DNA of 64,000 nt from Dromaius novaehollandiae (GCF_036370855.1 NC_088132.1:61108841-61172840); one strand, 5' to 3'. Positions 24,120 to 35,820 are shown, counted from the first letter of the stretch. Notes: a model not told the origin generated them from the letters alone. Translations and numbers: made by a program.

Positions 24120-27100
24120 TTGTAGCATTTGTCTCAACTTTGTTCTCCATAAATCTTACAGATTGTTCAGATCTTACTGAACAACTTTCTCTGGAAATGA
24201 AACTTACAAAAGAAGAATATATATACACATAGAAAAAACAGAATACATATAGGTGGAAAATGACCCCTTTTAGCAAACTACTATGCCCACTGAGATAATC
24301 TTGTTTCTGGTATCTGATTCTTGACCAGAAAGCAGGAAAGAGACAAAGCAGAAAAAGATACTTTCTACTGTCAAAATAAAACAACTCCCTATCCCTAGTC
24401 TGAACAACCTCTTCTTTCCCCCTTATTACTATTCTTGTTCTTGTATGGAGCTGAGTTAATTTTTCTATACTTTTTACTTTAATCATAATGAGGATAGTAT
24501 GAGCTTGATCAATTTGCCTAGAAAATTTGAGGACAATATCAATTATGCTGAAGGGATTCCCTCATCAGCTTGACTAATGCAGTATTCCTAATTTCCGGTT
24601 TACTAGAGAGATCTCTAATCTTACCTCTCCTGCCATCCCCCCTTTCCATTTTTTGAGCAAGCTCTGAGCATAGTGACCACACTTCATATTCTCTAATCTC
24701 TCTGCCCTGCCTCATCTGTGTTTCATCAGGGAGGAAACCGTCTGGTACATGATGGAAGATGCCAAGTGCATGGGAACTGAGTTTCTCAGTTTTATTCCCA
24801 AATTTTATGCTAAAATAATTGGGCTGGTCAGATTCACAGGTTCTTGGAGCAACAAGGAGGCTCAGGTGACTATAGCCCCAGTATCAGCATCACACAAGAG
24901 TTGCTCCAAAGAAGCATTCTAGAAAAGGAAGCTCTCTCTTCATTCAGGTCATTGGTACGGCTCTCTGTAGTTAAACGAAGACATTCTTAGCAATATCCAC
25001 TTGCTGGGTAGAAGCAGCCTCAAGGCCACACTTGAAGCAAATTCACTGATCTGAGTTTTGTTTGAGAGGGCCATCTGAGATAATCCAACTCAAAAAGGCT
25101 GCATTTCCCAATTTAAAGTGCACTCAGGATATGCATTCTGTTCTTTGTGGCAAACTGAAATACAATGTGCCAGGCACAATGGCCTCTGCCTCTCTCATTA
25201 GCCCTCACAATGATGGCAAGTGATTGATATGAGGCTGAACACATGGCCTAGAGTCATTTCTAGAGATGTTCTTAGTCTCTTCCTGAAAGGGGAGATGAGA
25301 TTTGTTAGCAATCTGAATTCAGGCTACAAAGGAAATGTCAGTGCGAGATACTGGACCTCGACAGCACCATTGCCTTCAAGCGCTTTTAGAATCTTTTAGT
25401 TCAGGGGAGTAAAAATGAAGCACTTATGCATAGCAACAGCTTTTCTCCTTGAGCCTATAGTACAGATAAATGCAAGGTCACTATGTAGTATTTTTTCAAC
25501 TATATGGTTGACCAAAGTATTTAGTAAGTATATCCCATAGTCTATTTCATACCTCAAGAGCTATTCAGTGAAAGTTAATAGTAAAAATTATTATAGATTA
25601 CGGACACTGCTAAATCCAGGAGCCTGAATGGCATAACAGCTCATCTGCTTGTGTGAGTACATTTACATGGTCCTGGAAATTATGTACAATAGAATGGGAA
25701 ACTATACAGGTTGTTAATGTTGTCCTGTTAGCTTCTCCAGAGGCAGCAGAAGTATGCTGTCCTACTCTGGAGAAATCTTTTAATCTAATTTGATGTAGCA
25801 GGTTGTCATAGTGAGGAGACAAGCAAACAAGCCAGATGTCTGTCAGATTTTCTATTCATTCTAAAGGCCAGACTCCAGTTTTTTCCAACCCTGACATAGG
25901 AGTAGTAGGAGGATGAATTTCTAATTCCTTACATGGAATTTACCAGATCAGAAATGGTTCAGGGCATAAATTCTTCCAGTTCAGTAAAAGCTGCATGACA
26001 ATAAGAAACAGTAAGACATCTAATCCTAAAATAACATATCTAAAAATTAACTTGAGGCACGCATTTTTATGACTTGCCTTCAATAGTATTTTCAGAAGCA
26101 GAAGAGCACTTACAGTTTCACAGAATTACACATACATAATTAACACAAGTTTTAAGTCAAATGGCTTTTTCTCTATCAGTGGAATATTACATAAAACAAC
26201 CCATGCCTTACATGTCAGTGTACATACTAAGCCATAATCACTGCTGTAATTGTTGTAAAGGACCCAAAGGTTATTTGTAAAACTATTCCAACAAACATTC
26301 CCCAAAAAGAGTTGATCACATCCCACAGTGTCTCGAGTCCTATGTTGTAATAAACAGACATTCCAGCAAGCAATTTTTCTTCATCAGCCAAGTCAGTAAG
26401 TGCTGTGGCACGTGGACTGCCTGTAAGACCCACTTACAGAGTAGCCCATGCTTCTGCAAGGAGCTGACATGTAACATCCAAGTTGTGCCAAGAATGGCAC
26501 AAGCCAGACATCAAGAGTCCTGTTGCCAGTCTCTGAACCAGCAGAAGGGCCAATCAGGCCATTAAGGCCACAGTTTGATTTAAAAAAAGGAACAGGAGAA
26601 AGTCATGAAAGACTACAGCGAAAAAATTGTCACAGGGAATTAACTATAACATTTACTAAGCTCATCATGGGCTCCCTTGTTTAACTGCCAGCTGCCGGTC
26701 CTGTACAGAAAACAATATGGAGATTCCTTAATTGTCTTATCCTAGGCTTAGAACAAGAGATTATGCATCAAACATGATTAATTTTGTGCTGCTCAATATC
26801 TAAAAATATTATTTCAAAATGTCCTCTGTAGCATTCCCTAAATGCTTATTGCTACTGTATCTTTGTTTTTTACTGGAGGAATTTTGCTTGATATTTCTTA
26901 ATTCACGAATAAGGGCATTAATGGCTTTCTTTCACTTAACTATGCATTTCAAGCAAAGTTATCAAAGAGAAAGGATAGAAAAAATAGTCTGATGAATCAT
27001 GCTAGTCCCATACATTACAGAAATGATGTTGTTTATAACGTATCATATTTATATATATCATTTTATATTTAATTTCAAAAAATGATTATTCTCTCCCCAA

Positions 27101-28117
27101 ACACTGCTAGGATGTCTTCAAGATGTGATAGGATATTATCCCCAAGCCTTCACTGACTAGATCAAGAGAGAGAATATATGTGTCTTGGAAAAAAATGTAT
27201 TTTCAAGCATGTTTAACCAAATGTACAGGGAGCAAGAATCTCATCTTACAGAAGTACACTGCACACCAAAGACTTGTAGCTCCCTCTTTTATATTCATTT
27301 CACTTAATAGCAAGATTCCTGGGATCAACCCCAAATACCTCTGAATATATCTAGCAATGTTAAATTGAAGTTTAATATAAATATTTATTTAAATGAAAAA
27401 GTGTTGCCAATCTTATCAGTTGTTGACTGACAGACATTTGAAGGCTTAAAGTAAAGTTAAGAGTACTTAAAGCTTTAGCAAACTACTTTTATGACAAGCA
27501 AAAACTAACAAAGACATGGACTAATGTACTCCATGCTCAATAAATCTGTAATCTTGTCCAGGACTTCTGATGGCACAGTTGCCCAAATGGTTTTAAGTAC
27601 TATCAGCATTCATAATAGAATAATTATCTCTGCTATTTGATAGTTCAACAAAGATTTCTACTTGCAGCAAAGATAAATTTATACTAAGGACCTGCATACT
27701 ACTTTCTGTGCAAGTTTTTTTCCTAAAAAGCTGTAGATCATCAAAAACATATAAGTATTACTCAGGTTGTTGAAACAAAAATAGAAGTCATCAAACTCAC
27801 TATTTTCATCTGAACGAGGTTCACTGTGAAAAATGATTTTACACAATAAAGCAAAAAAAGAGAAAGGTGAGTCAAACTGCACTGGGAATTCTGTCAGAAA
27901 ATCTAATTACAGCTGGTCAGGAATTTTTAACTAAAGCCAAAGCATTTCCTGGTAATATACCACTTTTGACAAAGCTGTTAGTGGAAACATTTTCTCAGTT
28001 CCAGCAGTGGGTGTAGGCAAGAAAAAGTAGTTGTCTGGGACAGGGAATAAATAACTTGTTGGTCTGAACAAGCAGCTGGGTTCTGCAGAGCCCATGTTCA
28101 AGTCTTTGCTTGACTGC

Positions 28118-28178
28118 TTGATTTAGAGCAGGGAGTTGAACTCATGTGAGCGCCCTAACCAGACAGTGATAATCTGTC
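28118..28178 (+). repeat. SINE-like ancient repeat remnant, second copy
   Basis: 'agagcagggagttgaactcatg' followed by 'gagcgccctaaccag' matches the same amniote repeat pattern as 16805-16885, with a shortened middle part. Confidence 0.4.
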
Positions 28179-28794
28179 TTTCTTTTTAGCTTGATGAGTA
28201 TTTAATCAGTTATACGCAGTGGAGAAGCTCCAGCCACGGAGGGCACAGTCTTTCACACCAGAATAGCCCCTCGGTGAGCTGTCAGACAGCAGCAGGAGCA
28301 TTCCTGAGCCTGATGCAGGCAGCGTCTGGTTTGAAGGCAGGTCTCCCAATTCCCCCGCGGATACCATGAGCATGAGGCAATTTGCTATGGTAGGTGTCTA
28401 CTCAAAAGGTTATTTTTCTGGTCCTGATATGAAAGGGGGGGAAATAGACTCTCATGGTAAATCTCTCTCCACAACCTATCCTTTCCAAAGCATAGATTCT
28501 CCCAGTTCGCCATACTGCTGTATTTGAAGGAAATGGTGAGCAGAAGCGGTCGCAACGTCTGTCCATGGAGACAGATGATGTGGCTAAGGTGCACCTATCT
28601 GCATTTGTTGCAGAGCTTGCTCTATGAGCATAGGTTATTAATACGATCATCGTATAAATGAATTTCCAACAGAAGAAGGAATTTGGGAATATTAACAACA
28701 ACAACAAAACCTTGTCCATACTCAGCATCGCTTGTTTCCAGTAGGCATAAGCAGAGAATCCGCATAGATACAGCACCAAGTACAACACGGTATC

Positions 28795-28990
28795 AAGGCA
28801 CCGGCGGCACGTGCACGCGTGGGCGCGGCGGCCCCGGGGTGGGGGGTGGGGGGAGGCCCCGGGGGCGCGCGGAAGCCCCGGGGGCGCGCGGCGCGGCGCT
28901 GCCCCGGCACCCGGCCGCTCGCCTCCCGCCGGCCGACGCAGGATGGCGCTCTTTGCATGAGCAATTGCACCCCGGGCAGCAGGTTGACCA
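28795..28990. promoter_or_regulatory. Small CpG island upstream of ADAMTS6
   Basis: An abrupt switch from AT-rich sequence to very CpG-dense sequence with repeated GCGCGC, GGCGGC and CCCGGGG. It contains a 17-bp direct repeat (GCCCCGGGGGCGCGCGG at 28856-28872 and 28875-28891) and a G-run array at 28836-28856. Long open frames here on both strands result from scarcity of stop codons in GC-rich DNA. It could be an outlying part of the ADAMTS6 promoter domain, an alternative first exon or an antisense start site. Confidence 0.7.
28836..28856 (+). other. Potential G-quadruplex
   Basis: The runs GGGG, GGGGGG, GGGGGG and GG are separated by single T, T and A bases on the plus strand. Long runs with one-base loops are favourable for an intramolecular quadruplex. 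Confidence 0.6.
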
Positions 28991-30349
28991 GCATTTCCAG
29001 AAGAAAACATTTATCTCTGTGAATCCCGATGCTACTAAGGAGCATTTGTGTCACAGCTCAGGCGTTGGATACGCTGCTTTGCCATTACAAATGTAACATT
29101 AGTTTGCCTAAGAGCGTAAAAGGACCTCACATATAAGTGTTCCTTATATATTAAAATTGAGAGGGAAGTTTCAGCATGACTGATGGCAAATGTGACTACC
29201 TTTTTAGGGGCTTGTGCTTATTTTGTTAGAGTTACCGTTGATAGAAACTTCACATATTTGTATGTAGAAATCCAACTCCACTCTAGCAGCGCTTTATCTT
29301 CAGAAATAAAGCATGCAGCTACCACATGCGGTGTGTTCATTTGGAACAGTAAATGCCAACCATGGGACTGACTTCCTACATTTTATATGGCATGCACCCA
29401 ACCGTGACCGTTAAAGTTACTATGAGGACTGTCAACTCTGCAGACTGATGCTGTTCCCTTTCCACCCTCAAGGAAGAACTGGAGTAACTGTATTTTTGGA
29501 TGTTTCCAGTCTGAATCACTTCGCAGTTCAGCCCACTATTATAGATTCACCAGAAGAATTACACCTACTACCTCCGGCTCAGGATGAAAACACACACTTA
29601 CACGCAGAGAAACCATTTGGGAAATACTGTTAGCAGAAGCTTGAAACCATCAGAGGAAGGATTTTTTTTCTCTTTTTTGGCTATCGGAAATTAGCTTGGC
29701 AGCTATGCGAGCGAGGCTCAAATTCCACCCCCTCCCTCCCTCCCGCTACCAGCCTCTCTTCCCCCCACATCACCGTTAGCTTCACCGAACATAAATGATC
29801 CAGCAGATCGCCCCGCTATCCTGCACCATTTTCACCTTTCTCCCGCTTCCGATGTGCGCGCCAGATTTTGCTGAAGATCCCACGACACGGGAATGTACTT
29901 GGGCTCCCCCGCCCGCTGCCACCCGGTTTCTGGTTGCAAATGAAAGCGAAAGCGCGGCGCCCACGCGCGGGGCGCCCCACGGGCCGCGCCGCGGCAGTCA
30001 CCGCGCTGCCCGCCAGCGGGCTCGCTCGGAAGCGGCCTCTGCAGCACCGGCCACTCCGCTCGCTTGCCCTCATCTGGAAATAATGGGTTTTTTCCTTTTT
30101 TAAGGAAAGCCCATTACACCGCCGCGGCGCGCGCAGAGCGGCTCCGCGCCCGGGGGCGGCCCCACGGCAGGCGGCTTCAGCCCGAGGCCGCGGCGGCACG
30201 CTCCCCGCGGCGAGGCCGGGCTCCGCCGGCGGTGCGCGGCCCGGCCCCCGCTCCGCTCCGCCGCGCCGCGCCGCTGGCAGCGCTCCCCTGGCTCCCGCCT
30301 CATCCCGCGACACCGCGCCGGGGGTCGCGCCAGGGACATTAACTCCTCG

Positions 30350-30371
30350 GCGGCCGGGCCGGGCCGGGCCG
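30350..30371 (+). repeat. GGGCC pentanucleotide run
   Basis: About four units of GGGCC inside the CpG island, followed by a C-rich stretch with several runs of five or more C. The G-rich and C-rich strands could form quadruplex or i-motif structures. Confidence 0.8.
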
Positions 30372-30519
30372 CCCCCCCCGCCGCCGCGGCCCCCGGCCGC
30401 CCCCCGCCCCCTGCGGAGCGAGGCGCGCGCCGCGGCGGGTGAGTGGCACAGGGCTTCCCCGCCCCCCCCTCCCGCGCTGTTTTTCGTTACCCCGACTGTA
30501 CCCCTGCCCCCCCCGCCGC

Positions 30520-30525
30520 CACGTG
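30520..30525. promoter_or_regulatory. ADAMTS6: E-box CACGTG
   Basis: A palindromic CACGTG in the context GCCACGTGACG, which fits USF- or TFE-type bHLH-ZIP factors. It lies 8 bases before the NRF1 site. Confidence 0.6.
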
Positions 30526-30531
30526 ACGCGC

Positions 30532-30543
30532 CGCGCATGCGCA
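30532..30543. promoter_or_regulatory. ADAMTS6: NRF1 binding site
   Basis: CGCGCATGCGCA is a perfect match to the NRF1 consensus YGCGCATGCGCR. Such sites are common close to the start sites of CpG-island promoters and usually lie within about 100 bases of transcription initiation. Confidence 0.7.
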
Positions 30544-30575
30544 GCCGCGCCGCCGGCCGGGGCACATCTGCAGGC

Positions 30576-30583
30576 TGACGTCA
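30576..30583. promoter_or_regulatory. ADAMTS6: Full palindromic CRE (TGACGTCA)
   Basis: A perfect CREB/ATF consensus octamer in the context GCTGACGTCAGC. It lies about 30 bases after the NRF1 site, so three classic promoter elements fall within 64 bases. Confidence 0.7.
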
Positions 30584-30599
30584 GCGTGCTCCGCGCCGT

Positions 30600-31147
30600 T
30601 CCCCGGGCGAGGCTGCCAAGGCTCCCTGCTGCCGCCGCGCTCGGCTTGGCCGGGGGCCGGCAGCGAGAGGAGGTCTGGGGCTACTTCAACCAAACTTTCC
30701 TGAGTCCTTCCTGCTCTGCCTGCCTGTCTTCCCTTTCCCCCTTTCTCTCGCTCGCTCGCTCTCTCTCTCGCTCCCCCCCTTCCTCCCCCCCAACTCAGAT
30801 GATATTCACATGGTATTTTGCACAGAGGAGGCTGTTCAAGAGGAGGGCACCCACCCCCACCCCAATATAAGCCTGTTTTTCCTTCCTTCCTTCCCCCCCT
30901 TTTTTGTTGGAAAGACAAAATGTGCAGGGTGATAGGTTGGGTGAATTGATGGCATCCCTCCTCCTGCCAAGTCAGTCCGTTTTCTAAAACCCCCTTTTAG
31001 GAAGGCTAGAGAATTTTATTCTGTTGGAGAATATAACCCTGATGGTTGCTTGCACAGAGGGGAAAAGCAGAGAGGAATACGGGAATCGTCCTGTGCAATC
31101 TCTATTGTTTGAAACTTACTTTATATCAGAAATTGAAGATGAAAACG
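30600..31147 (+). other. ADAMTS6: Candidate non-coding first exon of ADAMTS6
   Basis: ADAMTS6 needs an upstream 5'UTR exon, because exon 2 begins with a splice acceptor at 36244-36245. The interval downstream of the NRF1/CRE cluster includes a CT-rich tract (30745-30770) and ends at a strong donor, ACG|GTAAGG, at 31148. The 5' end is a guess based on the promoter sites. Other donors that could serve alternative first exons are GCGG|GTGAGT after 30438 and GAG|GTAAGT after 31787. If the 31147 donor joins exon 2, an ORF from ATG 31042 would continue eight codons into exon 2 and stop at 36269-36271. Confidence 0.35.
30745..30770. repeat. CTCG/CT-rich tract near the predicted start site
   Basis: CTCGCTCGCTCGCTCTCTCTCTCG inside a longer pyrimidine stretch (about 30700-30800). 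GA/CT elements are frequent near CpG-type promoters and in 5'UTRs. Confidence 0.75.
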
Positions 31148-31781
31148 GTAAGGAAGATTTCACGCTATTCAATGAAACTTTTGCTTTTCTTGTGTCCCGA
31201 ATAATGGTGCGTTGCAGGGCTTTGGGGAGCGGGGGAGTTTTATATTGCATTAGGCGAGGTGGATTTGGAGTAATTTCAGAGCGAAACCTTTGAGGTTTGA
31301 GGATGGGGGAAGGGGTGCGAGGATTTTCAACTGAAAAGAGTAGTGATTTATGAAGTACGGTCTTGAATAGTGCAACTCTTTTTCAGAGTTTCTCTTTTTT
31401 TTAATACTAAATCGTTGGTAGAGCGAAAAAAAAATAGGTGAAAACCAAAGCAGCCCCCAAAACCCAACAACAACCCACAACTATTCCAGACTGCCGTAAG
31501 TTTAAAAAACCCAGCGTTTGGTCGTGTCATGTCCAGCGTCTACTTTAGCGGTCAGACAAGTGCATATTTTGTGCCTGAACTCAGAGGGTCCGCGCGAAGC
31601 CGAAGCTGCAGCCCTGATGCTCGCGGAGATGTTAAGCTCTGGCCGGGCTCATCAGGAAGATGGAAGCGTGTGGTTTTGATTTACTTGGAGCCGCTTGGGG
31701 TTTGCTAGACTCTTAACCCCGCGGAGCCCTGTTTATCGGCGCGCCCTCGGCGGCGGGGCTCGCAGGGAGCCGCGGTGGTGG

Positions 31782-31793
31782 GGGGAGGTAAGT
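31782..31793 (+). promoter_or_regulatory. ADAMTS6: Strong alternative splice donor in CpG-rich DNA
   Basis: GGGGAG|GTAAGT is a near-perfect U1 match downstream of a CpG-dense stretch (about 31560-31800). It could end a longer or alternative first exon at 31787. Confidence 0.3.
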
Positions 31794-32759
31794 GGGCTCT
31801 CGCTGCCCGGCGGCGGCAGTGCGGGTTTTCGGGGCTTCGCTGCTTGCTTTCATTGTTGTACGAGAGGGAGTTTTTATTTGGGCTGCCGGTGCAACGCGTT
31901 TGGGCCAAACGCCAAGTGTCTGGGTCACACGCGTTTTATCCAAATAGATTCAGCGCTGCTGTCTGGAAATGGGCTGCTGAAAGTTAACTTTAGGATCAAC
32001 TCCACCACAGCAACCAGACTCTTCCCTTCAGCCTCTCTAGGGAGGAGGGCTTTTTTTTTTTTTTTTTTTCCTCCTTCTGAATTTTCTTTGAGGGATGTGT
32101 GTCTGGTGACCTCCAGCTTGCTTCAATACTAGTATTTCCCGCTAAGGTCTCTTTTTGTTGTTGTTGCTGTTAACGTTTTCGTGTGCGTGCAGACGCGTGT
32201 CTGTGTACATACAGTATTAGTGTGTATACGTGTTGGGGTGTGTGGGTAGATGCATATTTCTAGCCTGTTGGTTTCGGGGGGTTGTTTTCTTTCTTTTTTT
32301 TTTTTTTTTTCGTTTTCAGAAATACAATGACAGCTGATCCCTTGGCAGGGCTCGAGGGGAGGAGTGGGGCAGACGGAGGGGAAAGGCTGTTCAGAGAGCG
32401 GCAGCCCTGTGCCCCCGGGGGGAGCTGGCTGCGGGTTACATTATGGCACACACAGCAGCACTCTTTCTTCACGCTTCGCTTTCTGATGAATAACCGGGAA
32501 GGAAAGATCTGTCTCCTCCCTTTGTACTTGCCCTCTCATTTTCCCCAGCCTCCCCCCCGCCCCATCTCTTTTCAACGAGCCCCTTCACAAACGAGGTCTG
32601 CGTGCTGCTATTTACGTCTGCGTGGCTCCCGGGGGCACGGCTAATCCCCGGCTTTTGAAGCCGTGTAACGCTTTTCACGGCCAGCCCCGATACCTGTAAT
32701 TGAATTTGTTTTGATTGACTCGCACCCCCTCCCCGTCCCCTCCCGCCCCTCCCTCCGCA

Positions 32760-33290
32760 TTTCCTTAGCAACCACTCGTACTGCCGGCGCGGCCGGCCGC
32801 CCCTGGCCGCGCGGGGCGCGCCTTGGCGCGGCGCTCCCGCTCCCCGCCCGCCCGCCAGGGGCGGCGGCGGGAGGCGGGAAGGCGGCGGCGGGCACCTCGC
32901 GGCCGCGGAGCGCGCCGCCCCTGCGGGCAGGCGCGGCCGGCGGCCCCGGCTCGTGGGGCCGCGCCGCCGGAGCCGACGTCGCCGGGGAGCGCGGGGCCGT
33001 TTTCCGTGCGCGGCGCGAGCAGATGCCTTGACCGTTCCCCGCGGCTGGTCACCAGCACGCGCGGTCCCGCCGCGAAATGTGACCCGCAGTCTGTTTATCC
33101 CGTCCCGCGCTGTTCCTGCCGCTTCTGCATCGCGGCTGCTGCCGCGGGGCGCGCTCACGGCGGAGTGCCCGCTGCGCGGGGGGCTCTGGGGGGGACCGCC
33201 GGCGCGCGAGGGTCGTCGGCTGCGACCCGGGCGGCGGCGGCCGTTGGGCCGGGGCGGCTGTGGCGGCCGTGCGGGGGGGAGGGGAGCAGC
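32760..33290. promoter_or_regulatory. Second large CpG island in or near ADAMTS6 intron 1
   Basis: CpG-dense block with GGCGGC, CGCGCC and GCGGCC words, starting just after a TC-rich tract at 32727-32760. It is separated from the main island by more ordinary sequence, although 31560-31830 and 32390-32420 are also CpG-containing. The long open frames across it on both strands (arginine-, alanine- and proline-rich) are composition artefacts. It may be an alternative promoter, an intronic enhancer-type island or part of one broad island domain. Confidence 0.7.
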
Positions 33291-34424
33291 ACCTCTGCTG
33301 ATGCTGCCTCTGGTTTGGGGGTTATTTGCCCCTTAGCAGCTTGCTGCGATAAAGCTTCAGCTCCCCTATACTAAAACTCGAGGGACAGTAGAGTTGCCCA
33401 AGGCTCCTAACCTGCGTCCCTTTGCTACGTGGAGAGTATCAAGGCGACTGGTCTGAACGGTTTGGTTAGCTGCTGCTGCCAGATAATCCACGCTGTGTCC
33501 CAGAGTCTTGTTGCATGTGTTTAGAGCCTTTTTTTCTCCTTGTTGCTGTTCAGGCAGTAGGAAGCCTATGGTGCCGGTGAAAGATTGCCGCTCTATCCTT
33601 TGTGCTGCCACAGAAACTCCGATGCAGGGCACCGTTTTTGCCCTCCACGTTACGGATTTTGGAGCACCTCGTGTAGTTTTTCTTTGCTACTCCAGCAGAG
33701 CATTTAGAATGGGGCAGAAACTATAGCTTTGGGTAAATGTCAAGGAAACAGAGCCATACCCTCTGTTACCTTCAATAAACACGTAGTTTTGGCACTAGGT
33801 GGAGGAAACGCCTTTTGTCGTAAGTTTAGCGCTGATAAAAGGTACCATCTTGACCATAATCAGAACTGAAATGCTGAACACTTATAAGTAAAGATAGAAA
33901 GGAAGTATGGACAGGGTATAGACAGTGGAAGCTTTATGTTCCTACCCAACTTCATACTGGAAGTACTGTATCTGGAGTTACGCAAGTGCTTTATCCTTCA
34001 CATCCTTTACTAGTGCTCTGAATTAAGGAATAGTAACAGCTACGAGTGGTCTATTGGTGTTCAGGCTGCCTACGATACTTTCGGAAGGGAGTTTAAAAAT
34101 TCCATTGAAACTTCTAGCAAGCTTAACATTAAAGGGGATTTTGTTGTGTAAGTGCTTTAAAGCGTAGAATGAGGGAAACCATTTCACACAGATCCCTGAG
34201 AAGATGGGGATGACTTTTGGGCACTCTTGATCAAGGCTTAAAATGGGCCAGTGATGCCCACAGTTACTTCCAATATTCTGAGCTACCAGCTTCTTCAGGT
34301 GCTACAGCTTCAGGAGATCTTAATGTTAGGATAATTTATTATCAGTGTAACATGAGCTCCCCATTATGTTTTTTTTTTTGGCTAAGTAAAAGCTGTGAGG
34401 CAATGTTACCTCTATATATGGCAT

Positions 34425-34740
34425 TAATGAGTCATTACTGGAATATTGTGTCCAATTCTGGTGTCTGTGCATGAAAAAAGATGCTGACAAATTGGAAAGG
34501 ATTCAGAAAAAAAGCTGCAGAAATAATTAGACATCTGGAACTGTATTGTACAGAGTGAGGTAGACTGAATAGATTGAGTTGCTTATCAGAGAGTCAAGAG
34601 GTGGTTGTATCAGATTATAACTATGCATTATAACTAACCGCATTAGCAGACAGAGGTAAAGCAAGATGTAGTGACTGGAATTTGAAGCTGGACATACTCA
34701 AATTGGAAATAAGGCACATTCTTTAATATGCTAATTTAGC
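34425..34740 (+). repeat. CR1/L3-family LINE fragment (plus strand)
   Basis: 'tggaatattgtgtccaattctgg', then 'gatgctgacaaattggaaag', 'attcagaaaaaaagctgcag' and later 'gtgactggaatttgaagctg', 'ctcaaattggaaataaggca', follow in order the 3' part of CR1/L3 ORF2 as known in sauropsids. Frames are broken and the copy is old. Confidence 0.7.
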
Positions 34741-35744
34741 ATAAGAGTATGAGATTGGTTATGTCTCTTCAGAAATTAAAATAAACATTGGCAATCTGTT
34801 TAAAAGCTATAGTTAAATATTAGCCAGATAATAAAGGCATTAGTTAAAGGCCAAGTTAGAGATTTTATTAATACCCTTTGGGGCCTTGCTGTAAGTGAAT
34901 GGCATCACTAAATCCTACTGCTTCCTCAGGAAAAAAAATGTTACTAAGCCCAAGCCATGCTTACAAAATATTTATTTCCTCTACATACCTAGTTAAATCC
35001 TGTATACTATCTTGAAAGTTATCTAAAAAGCAAATATTGGAATGATCAGATTAACCTCATGTGCATAGTAATAATAAGATGCATTTTAAATCGGGAAGTT
35101 CACTATGATGTTAGTAAATAAGATTTGCTTCATGTTGATTTTATTGAGATGAATTTGATATAGAAGTTGAACAGTTCTGCATATTACAAATCTTTAACCT
35201 TAACAAACAACCCACTGACTGTAGGGGTATTATGTGTCTGAATGAATGTTGTAAATTCACCTTGCTAAAATTGTGAGAGTACCTTATCTGGTGCATGTAA
35301 GTAACTTTGTATGTTGTTGGTCATTTCTTTTTAAACAGTTTGCCCTTCTCAGGTGTTCTGTTTTGACATCCTCTGTCTCTGTAGAAGCTGCTCTAGGCAC
35401 AGGTGTGCTGGGAGTGTATTAAGAGGACTGATTAGTACCAGCTGATGTAACACCTGGTATAGTATCCTGTACAGTATCCAACAAACTGCTGGGCAGCTGC
35501 ATAGACCTTCCATTTAACCCCTGGCCAGATCTAGGATTGCATTTTAATAGTACTGCAATAGTATTTTAAATGTAGAAAAATAACAGGTAACATGTTATTC
35601 ACTCAATCTCATTGCCTCCAAAAGGAGAATAAAAATATATTCTAATACATCAAATGGTGTTTTATATATAGAAAACATTTTTACAACATATTAAAAAACT
35701 TAAAACGTGTGACGAATACTTTCAAATACTAAAATTCATTCTTT

Positions 35745-35820
35745 GGTATTAGAATGTGCAGCATTCCCATTTAAGTGAATGAGAATTTTGCCTGCATAAG
35801 CAAAACTCAGGCCCAAGTAA
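35745..35820. repeat. Ancient sauropsid-type repeat remnant with 'cccat-t-aagt-gaatg' core
   Basis: 'attcccatttaagtgaatgagaattttgcctgcataagcaaaactcaggccc' resembles a pattern common in bird, crocodile and turtle DNA: 'ttcccattgaagtcaatgggagttttgcctgag'. Weaker relatives are seen near 45090-45117, 48148-48176, 53600-53635 and 61905-61955. The family is not identified. Confidence 0.35.

Larger units (their letters stand above)
3336..28790. other. CENPK-ADAMTS6 intergenic region
   Basis: About 25 kb of AT-rich DNA without a supported gene. It holds the decayed LINE and SINE pieces and simple repeats listed separately. The longest open frames, for example 24058-24486 on the minus strand (142 codons) and 20013-20387 on the plus strand, have no recognisable domain and a composition expected of AT-rich non-coding DNA. 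Conserved enhancers of ADAMTS6 could lie here, but this cannot be judged without alignment. Confidence 0.75.
29930..30670. promoter_or_regulatory. ADAMTS6: Main CpG island, likely ADAMTS6 promoter
   Basis: The longest and densest CpG-rich block of the window, with many GCGC, CCGCGG and GGCCGG words and almost no AT-rich gaps. It lies about 6 kb upstream of the start-codon exon, fitting a gene with a non-coding first exon. Near its 3' edge are an E-box, a perfect NRF1 site and a full CRE, and no TATA box is evident. This is the pattern of a dispersed, CpG-type promoter. No transcript evidence is available, so the transcription start is not fixed. Confidence 0.75.

Noticed and set aside
24058..24486. 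142-codon minus-strand open frame in intergenic DNA
   Set aside because: No domain, no splice context, no recognisable family. Length is within what chance can give over 25 kb.
28402..29010. 202-codon open frame on the minus strand, with arginine/proline-rich part
   Set aside because: It crosses from AT-rich DNA into a CpG island, has no domain, and overlaps other long frames on both strands there. This is typical of stop-poor GC-rich sequence.
29816..30565. 249-codon open frame on the minus strand inside the main CpG island
   Set aside because: Glycine-, arginine- and alanine-rich low-complexity translation explained by GC composition. It also overlaps the promoter motifs.
31024..31293. 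89-codon plus-strand frame just after the main CpG island
   Set aside because: It begins at a TTG, not an ATG. A strong donor falls inside it at 31148. At most its first part could be an upstream ORF in the ADAMTS6 leader.
32469..33158. 229-codon minus-strand frame and overlapping 183-codon plus-strand frame (32823-33374)
   Set aside because: Both strands are open through the same CpG island, so neither is likely coding. No recognisable domain.
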